A stretch of 64,000 bases of DNA from Thalassia testudinum (taxonomy: Eukaryota; Streptophyta; Magnoliopsida; Alismatales; Hydrocharitaceae): positions 10,298,501-10,362,500 of the forward strand of contig JAZHRO010000024.1 in NCBI GenBank assembly GCA_037157565.1. Reading direction: 5' to 3'. This document shows, piece by piece, positions 55,484 to 64,000 of this stretch (position 1 is its first letter; every line of letters begins with the position of its first letter). The position numbers and the translations under genes were made by a program. A model generated the notes under the pieces. That model ran no database searches. It saw only the letters and a list, made by a program, of their open reading frames with translations, and had not been told where the DNA came from.

Positions 55484-57243
55484 TGTGATTTCCCTACTTG
55501 GAGGGGTGAGATCAGCGTAACAAAAAAAATGCGAAATTAAAAATATAAGGCAATCTCACAAATAGTCAATCACACAATGTACACAATTGTTTTTAGGTGG
55601 AAACCCAAACCGGGTGAAAACCACCACCTAACCCTCTCGAGTTAGGATTTTCCGATCAACCTAGTTGATCAAATCCACTAAACGAATCACTTTAAAACGA
55701 TGGTGATTCAACCTCAGTACAACCACGCTACAAGTACGAGGGTAGCGTTCCTCAACCCCTTCTCTCCACGAGAAGGATTTTGTCCCACGAAGGAGACGGG
55801 AATTCGCAAAGCGAATACCCAACCAAAAGACAAAGGTAAAATAAACAACAAACCTATAGAGCCAACAAAGTAATAAACCTAAGCTTCTATAGGATTTAGG
55901 AAACTCCCCTTTGCAAGGAGTGCGTCGACGATGACACGGTGCGTGAGCCACGCGACGGCGCAATGTCGCTCTCGTAGACATCGGCGGGAGAGCTGGTGCG
56001 CGAAGGGAATGATGCTCTCAAGATGATGGAGCTTGAGCTTAGAGAGCAAGAGCTTCTTGGACACAAGAGAGTGGAAATACTTGATCTTAGTGTATCTTGG
56101 TCTCTCTAGGTGTATGTCTTGTGTGTTTCTTTTGGTGTATCTTTTGTGTCTCTAAGTGTGTATTTGTGTTGCAAAGGTTCCCCTCTATTTATAGAGGCCT
56201 TAAAAAGGCTTTGGAAGGCTTAGGAAAGGTTCTATAGCCGTTGGGAACAAAGCCCAAGAGAATCAGGCCGAAATCAGGACAATGATTACACTTGACAGGG
56301 TAATCAGACGTCTAACTATATCATCAGACGTCTGGAAGGCCACTTTAAGACGTCTGATTCCAAGGTCAGACGTCTGATTCTGGGCGGGTCTCTCCCTGAC
56401 TTGGATCAGATCTAAACAGGGTTTTTACGCAAGTCCATCAGACGACATACAGGACGTCTGGCACTATGTATGGACGTCTGGAAACCTACTTTTACTGTGG
56501 GAATTGATTTCCAAACGTTGCAACGGCTAGAAAATCTCTAAGAAGAGATTTTGGGTCAGCCGAGGCAAAACGGTCATTTATCAGACGTCTGGACAGTCCT
56601 ATGGACGTCTGATAAGGTTCTAACGGTCATATTCTTGACTGTTTGCTAAGCCATCCAACGGTCCACTAATTGGACGTCTGGAAAATTCATCAGACGTCTG
56701 GACTAAGGTATGGACGTCTGATTTCATCAGACAGAACTAGCTATGTCCAGCCTAACAGTTATCAGACGTCTGAAACAACAGTCAGACGTCTTAAAATACA
56801 TTATCAGACGTCTGATTTGGGAATTAGACGTCTGTAAGTGCTGTTTGAACCCTATATTGGTTTTCTAAGTATTCTACAGAAAACCTAAGTATCCTAGGGT
56901 TGTGCCGGTGTTCCTAGGGCTACTGTTAGGGTTCTTTGAGGCTCTTTAACATAAAATATCTAAGGAAATAAAGAGCAACAAAAGAAACGAAAAATACAAC
57001 AAGTACAAAAGAAGGAAATCTATCCTATTCTTCATTTCCTTCCATCTTCAATCTTTCGCTCCACGCGAACCTCCTCTGTTTTCCGTCACGCTCCTCCAAT
57101 CCGTCCTGGATGCGAGCTCGAACTCCGTCTAAACACGTCCACATTTGCAATTGACCTGAAATCTAGGACTCAAATTGCAAATGTTAAATAACACGTGTTT
57201 TGTTATCATCAAAACAAATGATCGTGGTGCTCTAGCACCAACA
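55484..57243 (-). repeat. 5' LTR of the Copia element
   Basis: 1760 bp, same boundaries and motif array (56300-56840) as the 3' LTR. Confidence 0.93.
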
Positions 57244-57720
57244 GTTAGAACTCACCATGTGTTTCCTGCGGTTTCCTCGGACGTCCGGATCCTTCCGCAA
57301 TCGTCTGAGGGGAGCCCCAGACGTTGGACTCTCCTTCCGGTCATCTAAGAGTACAGTCAGAATTCTAGCGATGTACTTAGACGCCCAAAGTACCTCGAAG
57401 GGCGCACCGCACACCTTCCAACACTCTGTACCTGTGTATGCACGTGCAGAGCCAAAAACAGCTAAGTCATCCTACGGTAAGGTCTGCATGGCCCAGAGCC
57501 CATGCAAAATTACGTACCTCGGCACTAAGAGTACTTTTAGATGTTTAGTTTCAACTTCGAACATCCCTCTACTACTCCAAACGTCTGGCCAATGCTCCAG
57601 ATGTCTGATATTGGATAGGTCTGCCCGCAGAACTCTCTCACAAGTCTTCTTCTCCGAGCGGACTCCTCCACGTCACCTGCAGCTGCTACGCCTGCAACCT
57701 CAGGAGGTCACGAAGCTCCC

Positions 57721-60348
57721 TGTAATGACCCATCACACTTTTAACCTGTTAAAATGTCTGGAGTCTCAGTCAGACGTCTGGAAGTCTGGACCCTCTCCCG
57801 GACATCTGAAAATGAAATTTTTGTACGTACACTATGCCCTGCGCGCGGGTGGCACGCAGGACCCTCTTCTCCTCTCTCCCTTCCTTTTCTTCCCAAACCT
57901 TAACCCCCCATGCCTTCTATATAAGCCACCCCCCTCCCATCTCCTCTCCACTCCACACACCAGCCACCACCACCACCTTCAGTGCTGTACGAGGGAGAGC
58001 GAGAGCGAGAGGGGGCAAGCGGAGGAGAGCGTGGGAGGAAGAGGAGGCCGAGGTCGGGGAGCTTTGGTGGAAGCTCGGCGGATCTCGCATGGCCGCCACG
58101 GGCGTGTGCGGGAGGAGGATAGAGCTCAAGGAGGTGGCCTCCTAGCCCTCTACAGCGGCTGGAGCTGCGGCGGCGTGAGGCGGAGCGAGCGGAGAGCGTT
58201 GGAAGGAGTTCCTGATACTTCCAGCTTTCTAGTATCAGACGTCTGGAGCTAAGGCCAACGAAATACCTGGACGTCTAGAGCTAAGGCCAGACGTCTGAAA
58301 GCTCATTATCGCGAAGGTATGTATCTCCCTACGCCATGCATATCACAGCGCAGAGATATTTGTCGGCTGACCGTGCCTGCGTTGTCATACGCAGGTGCAA
58401 CCTTGGGAAGGAGTGCAGACACCGCGCTTTTGGACGTTTGATCATATCACCAGATGTCCGGAGGTGCGTCTAGACAACCGGAGGCATTTCCGACGTCTGG
58501 AACTGACTTCAAACGATCGCAGAGAATGCCTGGATGTCTGAGGACACCGCAGGGACTTAAGGTAAGGATCTAACACCTTTTTAAGACGTCTGGGAGTATC
58601 CTCAGACATCTGATTTTGAATAGTAGACATGTTTTTGATCCGTTTAGGATCCAATCGGGGTTCATTTTACGTAAATGAAATACTTATATTTTCCTTGCAA
58701 GTTCCTCTACGTACTAGAGTCCTTTATACACTGTTCTGAACTCTCCCTTTGTGATGTATTCCCTTGTATATGGTTTCAGCCTGCTGCATGTTTGGGGCTC
58801 GCAAAGACGCCTAGGTCTGCGGTTCGAGCCCCCATTACTCCCGTGTTGCCTAGTAGAGTGGTTAATTCTGTTAATAATATTTAAATAAGAATGTGCTTAT
58901 GGAAATAGCCAAATGGAACCCTAGGATGTGGCATGAAACCTAAGATAGAGAAATGAATGAACCGTTGTGCTGTATAATGCATGATTGAGATAAACTGCTA
59001 GCAATTGCCTGTATTATAATTGTGAGTTACTTGTTAGAATATGAGCTGCCTGTAATTAATCAACGATTACCTGTAAAATCAACAGTTGCATGTATCGAAT
59101 TATGGAAACACAAGCTGCCTATATATGCTTGAGAGAAAATGTAAATGGTGAAATCTGGATCGGAATAAATGAAGTGAACATGAGCATGAACCTACGGGGA
59201 ATTAGGAGTAGAGCTCCTATGGATAGATGAAAATCTGGAATGTAGACCGGAAGTGTGCTGGCCCTTGAGTATGTGATACCAAGAAGAGCCACTATCCCCA
59301 TTTTGTGTAGGGCAGAGCTAGCCTCCCTTGGGTTGAGACCGAGGTTAGGATTGGCCACTCTACACCGACTCCTGTTAGCCCTCGTGTACGCGGTACCGAG
59401 GTGAGCTACTAGTGTAGGGAGAAAGCTAGCCACCCCACGGGACCCGGGATTTAACTAGCCACCCTAAACCAACTTGTTAGGCCCTCTGGGCAAACCAGGG
59501 TAGTCAGACAAGGGTGTGCGGATTGTGGAGGGCAAGACCCCTGCTCTGAGAGGGCAAGGCTCTAGACTGTTCCGTGCTGTACTTTGGGCGTACCCGCTAA
59601 CAAAAACAACTGACCACGTGTCAGTACGAGGTAGCCACCGGTGTACTTATCATGCGTGACATAGTCACTGCTACATCTTAACAGTGACCTTGGGGTGGTT
59701 GACTGGGTGTAGGACTACCACAGGGGACTCTCCTAGCTAGGAGAGCAACACGTGTACCTTTTACTCTACGGAAAAGACTACAATCAAGATTGTTCCCACG
59801 AGAAACATGTAAGATCAAGAATATCTAAATGTTTGAGAGAAATGGGTGAAACAGAAATACATATAAAACAAATAAATAGAAATGAGAATTAAACATGTTA
59901 CTTTTTACTATTTTTAGATAATATAGATACAACTCTACTCAGCGTTCGTTAACTCTATCTTTTCATAATACTATTCAGGAGCAGGAGTTGAGCAGCCCGA
60001 GCTTCCGACTGCGGAGGGTGCTGGACCTAGTCGAGCCCAGCCGTAGTTTTTTAGTACTTCCTTTTTGTTCCTTTACTGTTGTAGTAAGTATTGGACCTTT
60101 AGTTACTGTTTGTCTCTACTATTTACTTTCACTTTCTGTTGTTTTTGTTGTTGTGGTAGTATGTACTGAAACAGCTGATTTGCTTTCCTTTACTGCTTTA
60201 TACGTTTCTTCTACTTAGTTATGTTGCATATGTGAATGTGGTTTACTTTTCTACTTTTGATTATTTCTTGCTGGACAACTGAGTCTTGGGATCAGTCGAG
60301 GTGAGCCGGACTCAAGTCCTGTAGGGATCCGGGAATCGGGTCGTAACA
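57721..60348 (+). repeat. 5' LTR of the truncated Gypsy element
   Basis: About 2.63 kb, the best full-length, uninterrupted example of this LTR family in the window. It includes CAGACGTCTG-type units at about 57770-57790, 58230-58300 and 58580-58610, and the conserved ends. Confidence 0.88.
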
Positions 60349-60351
60349 AGA

Positions 60352-60363
60352 TGGTATCAGAGC
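60352..60363 (+). promoter_or_regulatory. Primer-binding site of the Gypsy element
   Basis: TGGTATCAGAGC, three bases after the LTR end, complementary to initiator tRNA-Met. Confidence 0.93.
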
Positions 60364-60530
60364 AAGGTTGTCCCGAGAAATGAACCAATTGGCTTGAGAT
60401 AATCATTCACATGTATATAACTAGGATAGCCACCACAACGTATCGCTTTGATATTCATTTCGAGTCCTTTTTCGAAGAAATTCGGTATCGTTGACCCTCT
60501 TGTTTTGTCTTTTCCGTCTCCTTGCAGGAG

Positions 60531-61000
60531 ATGCCTCATCATGGAATTCTCGAGGTGGGCCGTGGTCGCGACCGTGGACGAGGTCGAAGGGGCAGACGTG
60601 CCGAGCCTGAGGTACCAATTGACTCACCTCTTCTCCCGGGCATTCAGGCCCAGGATCTCGCCCAACTAATCAGGGACATTGTGCGAGAGGAGCTCCACCA
60701 GCCTCCACGGGCACCTCTCCCTCAGGATGTGGAGGGGGAGTCCTCGGTGGGGCAAAGAGACCGCCGCAGCGCCGGACGAGTAGGAGGGGGAGGGGGTGGT
60801 CCTCCACCGCCCCCACCGCACTCTGACACTTCCGAGCACGAGCTCTCCTTGCCTGGAGGCATGCCTGTTCCCCCACTACAGCTGCACCACGAGCTTTTCG
60901 AACAGTTCCGAAAGCTAAAGCTCCCCTCCTTCAAGGGGGATGAGGACTTGTCTGAGGCAGAGGACTGGCTAGAGCAGATAGAAAAGGTGTTTCGACACCC
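60531..61000 (+). pseudogene. Gypsy gag, N-terminal part only
   Basis: The frame from ATG 60531 starts MPHHGILEVGRG with an Arg/Gly-rich stretch, then AQDLAQLIRDIVREEL, a Pro/Gly/Asp linker, and FRKLKLPSFKGDEDLSEAED with WLEQIEKVF, the start of the retrotransposon gag domain. Similarity ends after KVFR at about 61000. What follows (HPSPAKSLPLSHS) is translated host-LTR CT-repeat. The first open codon at 60522 is TTG, so the ATG at 60531 is the better start. Confidence 0.85.
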
Positions 61001-63584
61001 TTCGCCCGCGAAGTCTCTCCCTCTTTCTCACTCCCTCGCTCACACTCTCTCCCTCTCTCCTTCACTCCCTCACTCTCTCACGGTAGAGGGGCGGCGTCGA
61101 AGATGGTCGCCGAAAGGGGGAAGAAGATGGAGGTGGCGGTGGCTGGTAGTGATGGAGAGGGTGGCGTAGGTGTGTAGGGGTTTAAATAGATGGTGATTAG
61201 GGTTTTAGGTAAGGAGGCCGGAGGGTGGAAAATGCATGCGCATCGCATGTGCACGAAAAGCAAAAGAACATACAGTTTTCCTTACTTTCAAATGTCCTGC
61301 CATCTATCCAGACATCTGGACAAACGTCTAATGAATACTCCAGACGTTTTATCCTACTAAAAAGTGGAGGTTCATTTCATTCTAGCAAGGGCCCATATCA
61401 TCACTCAATTCACATGTTCCCTGAGGGAACGATCTTGATGTAATTTTCCCGTGATTCAAGACACGCATGTGGCACTCTCTTGGCTGAGAGAGTACCCCAT
61501 GGAAGTCTTACACCCGGTCTATCACCCCGGGATCATGGTCACGACGTAGCGGTGACTACGGCACGCGCAATAAGCACACGGGTAGCTATCCCACACTAAC
61601 ACGCAAGTAGTCCTTTCCGCTAGCTGGTACACTCTAACATACAGAACAGAACAGGGACCACACCCCTCAACATTCTGCGTGCCCTCGCCTGACTATCCCG
61701 ATTTGTTCAATGGGCCCAACAGGAGTCAGTATAGAGAGGCCATTCCTAACCCCGGATCCCAACCCAAGGGGAGGTTAGCTCTCTCCCTACACAAAAGTGG
61801 AGGTAGCTCTCATCGGTACCACGTACACGAGCACCAGCTCACTTTCCATATCCACATCCAAACAACCAACCAACATATCTGTATAAGCGAGATATTTCAT
61901 CATACATCAAGTATCCATGTCACTGTACTTTTATTATTTTCCTAATTCCCTGTAAGGTTCGTGCATAGTACTCATTTCATTCTAATATGTGACATGTATC
62001 TCTATTCATATTCAGGTTTCTTAGTCATAGAACAGGCAGCTCGTGATTCAACAGGAAAAGTATTCAATCATATCAATTTAGTTGCCAATTACTCACAATA
62101 TAGAATTCATCAGCATGTATATTGAAATTGTAACAAACAAGGTTCAAGTGCTTGAATGTAAACATGTACCATTCTCAACCCTAGGGTTCATATCATGTCC
62201 TAAGTTTCAAGCAAAGATCTCCAATTTGGCATGCACTTAACAATTTAATTCAATTGGAGTAAAGAGGACTACTCTACCAAAAGGTATGGGTGATATGAGG
62301 ACACCAACAGTGAATCCCGATGTCTCCGCAAGTCTCGTGTGCACTACGGACTGGAGACCTATTCCAAACAATTGGGCAAACCAAACATTAACATCGTTGA
62401 CAAATACTTGAGTGCGTTAATTAGGCTAAAAACAGCATGGAAACACTTCTAACATGTAGGAAATTCAAAAAGGAAACTAGCGATACTTTAATTGCGTAAA
62501 TCCGACTTCGTTTGGGCCCTAAACAGGCCTAAACACTCCTCTCGGTTCACCTAAACCGGACCAGGCAAGTTGGTCTGGATGGACCGACCGCCTGGTGACC
62601 ACAGTAGTGCATTCAGACCTACATCAAACATTTGGGGTGAGTCCCAGACGTCTTAAACGTGCACAGAATCTCACCTTACGTTCCTGCTTCTGTTCCAGTC
62701 GTCTGCTACCCCTCACAGTCGTCTGAGGGTGTTACGAGACGTCTGACACTAAGCCTGGTCGTCTGGGAGGGCAGTCAGATGTTTAACACCACCTATAGAC
62801 ATTCGAAAGTGCCTCAAATGTCACACTAGCGCACCTTCCCAACGCCTCTCGTACCTGCGCAGATGTACGTAGCTAAGGCCATGCTTAACGACCACTAGGG
62901 CAACGGAAACTTGGTTTCCGCGCCTGCACACACCATGAGCAGAGCTTACCTCGATACTCTGCGTGCTTCCAAATGTCCTGAGCTCCCTCTTGACGTCCGA
63001 CGATCTCTCCAGACGTTTGGAAAATGTTGCAGACGTCTGATAACCGCAAAAATTGCGACCAAACTCCGCGTGCAGGACCTTCCTCGCAGCGACTCTCCTC
63101 CTCTGCGTAATGCTGCAACTGCAGCAACGACCCCGCAACAATAGCTTCTCCTCCTACCGCTCTCCCTCTTCCACCCGCACATACTCCTCTCCCCCGAGCT
63201 CCTCCTATGCCCTGCTCTCTCTCTCTCTCCCGAGCTCCTCCCGTTGCTCTCCCTCTCCTTCTCCCTCACTCATGGTTGCCAGGAAAAGGAGGGAAGGAGG
63301 TGGGTGGCTGCTCAGTGTGGGTAAGGTGGAGAAGTGGGGGGGTGTTTTATAGGGGAGAAAATAGGGTGTGGGGATTTACGTGGGGGTGTTGTGTGGGATA
63401 TGGTGGGGTCGAGAGAATTGCACCCAACCCTACAAAATAATTTCTAGGGTGTTGGAATTGCACAAAACCCCTCCCAAAAGCCAAAAACTCTGCACGGGAT
63501 CTTTTTGGTGCGTAGAATTTATGAAAAGACTCCTAAATTTTCAGAAAAGTCCAAATAACCCTCGGGATGGGTCATTTCACATGA

Positions 63585-63657
63585 AATGCAAGCTGATGTG
63601 CCCACAAAATGTTATTCAAGGTGGGAACTATGATAGAGGGTGCTACACCTTCTACAA
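63585..63657. other. Right flank of the LTR nest
   Basis: This is the continuation of the 49.50-49.91 kb pre-insertion sequence. No gene is identifiable. Confidence 0.4.
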
Positions 63658-63990
63658 GTTATTGAGAGTGGAGAAAAGGAGGAAAGAAGGAAAAGGTAGG
63701 TGGAGGAGGGGGAGGAAGGATATGAGTGGAGGAAGAGGAAATTAATTTAGCACATAGAGTAAGAAGAAATGAACAAGGATGAAGAGATCAAATAAAATGA
63801 TTATAAGTGTCCCTCCTATAGAAGATATATAAAGTGGAGAAAAGGAGGGAAGCAGGCAAAGGTAGGGGGAGGAAGGAGATGAGTGGAGGAACAGGAAGTT
63901 AATTTAGAAGAGCGAGTAAGAAGAAATGAAGAAAGATGAAGTGATCAAATAAAAAATGAGGTTTTTACATATATACCCTTATAATCATTG
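63658..63990. repeat. Tandem duplication of a purine-rich unit (about 170 bp)
   Basis: Two direct copies share GTGGAGAAAAGGAGG, GATATGAGTGGAGGAA-like, GAGTAAGAAGAAATGAA and GATCAAATAAAA blocks, starting near 63668 and 63834. A third, inverted copy lies at 49080-49260. Confidence 0.75.
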
Positions 63991-64000
63991 GATATGCCCT

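Larger units (their letters stand above)
52195..57243 (-). mobile_element. Non-autonomous Copia (Sirevirus-type) retrotransposon, TSD GTTAG
   Basis: This is a complete gag-only element on the minus strand. The LTRs are 52195-53964 (3') and 55484-57243 (5'), each reading TGTTGGTGC...AAATCACA on the minus strand. A perfect GTTAG duplication lies at 52190-52194 and 57244-57248. A tRNA-iMet primer site adjoins the 5' LTR and a polypurine tract adjoins the 3' LTR. The interior is only about 1.5 kb and encodes one gag-like protein; protease, integrase, RT and RNase H are absent, so it must rely on a relative for movement. The LTRs differ by two indels and roughly two dozen substitutions noticed by eye, so it is fairly young. 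Confidence 0.93.
57721..61016 (+). mobile_element. Truncated Gypsy element (5' LTR, PBS, partial gag)
   Basis: A plus-strand element inserted into the minus-strand LTR 50431-61379. The 5' LTR is 57721-60348 (TGTAATGACCC...GGGTCGTAACA), followed by the primer site and a gag start. Gag breaks off at about 61000, where the host LTR resumes. No pol or 3' LTR remains. CTCCC occurs at both edges (57716-57720 and 61017-61021), but in a CT-rich context that makes it weak evidence for a TSD. Confidence 0.82.
50431..61379 (-). mobile_element. Gypsy solo LTR inside the outer solo LTR, TSD TTCTA
   Basis: It starts TGTTACGACCC at 50431 and ends GGTTCATTTCA at 61379. A perfect duplication, TTCTA, lies at 50426-50430 and 61380-61384. 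Its own sequence is in three pieces, 50431-52194, 57244-57720 and about 61017-61379 (total about 2.6 kb), separated by two later insertions. It has the same orientation as the LTR it landed in. Confidence 0.88.
49920..63579 (-). mobile_element. Gypsy solo LTR (outermost of the nest), TSD CATGA
   Basis: Piece one, 49920-50430, starts TGTTACGACCC. Piece two, from about 61385 to 63579, picks up exactly where the LTR sequence left off and ends GGGTCATTTCA. A perfect duplication, CATGA, lies at 49915-49919 and 63580-63584. Without the inserts the LTR is about 2.7 kb, the family's normal size. It contains no internal domain. CAGACGTCTG-type units lie at about 62.6-63.05 kb. Confidence 0.9.

Noticed and set aside
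61069..61169. Extension of the Gypsy gag frame to 61169
   Set aside because: After about 61000 the sequence is the CT-rich part of the host LTR, so the extra residues are read-through into unrelated DNA.

Overview
The window is nuclear DNA of a flowering plant. Spliced genes with GT-AG introns, TAA1/alliinase-family, F-box and PHS1-like genes, Sirevirus-type Copia and long-LTR Gypsy retrotransposons, a LINE, hAT and CACTA-like elements all point that way. GC-rich exons beside AT-rich introns hint at a monocot, but I cannot name the species. Most of the 64 kb is transposon sequence, much of it nested, and it can be dated by target-site duplications (TSDs).

Layout. 1-4551: two nested Gypsy LTRs. 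5447-6997: a Sirevirus-type LTR. 7639-9568: a non-autonomous hAT element with a perfect 8-bp TSD and an LTR fragment inside it. 10328-12679: two partial Gypsy LTRs head to head, a palindrome of about 2.3 kb. 13-16.3 kb: Copia debris, a 60-bp tandem repeat, a two-exon fragment of a PICKLE-like chromatin remodeller and a CACTA-like repeat array. 16.56-22.2 kb: one LINE whose 5' half is inverted (twin-priming structure), with a solo LTR (TSD TGAAT) in it. 22.6-25.2 kb: an intact five-exon tryptophan aminotransferase gene, the best gene in the window. 25.5-27.15 kb: a processed pseudogene of a PHP-domain protein with a perfect 15-bp TSD. 27.7-42.95 kb: a diverged head-to-tail segmental duplication, each unit carrying a broken F-box gene and an RNase H-like remnant; later insertions distinguish the units. 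43.3-47.7 kb: a multi-exon PHS1-like meiotic gene. 49.9-63.6 kb: a retrotransposon nest in which a solo LTR (TSD CATGA) holds a second solo LTR (TSD TTCTA), which holds a gag-only Copia element (TSD GTTAG) and a truncated Gypsy element.

Functional content. Probably only two loci act as host genes: the auxin-biosynthesis aminotransferase and, less certainly, the PHS1-like gene. The F-box copies, the PHP copy and the PICKLE fragment are relics.

The most unusual signal is that unrelated LTR families here carry arrays of short palindromes, each centred on a CpG: CAGACGTCTG in both the Copia and the Gypsy LTRs, AGTACCGGTACT in the solo LTR at 19.0-20.4 kb, and degenerate TTGATCGATCAA at 8.5-8.7 kb. 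A fourth, weaker set around ACACCGGTGT lies in an AT-rich repeat. Many older units show the central CG changed to TG or CA, as expected if they are methylated.
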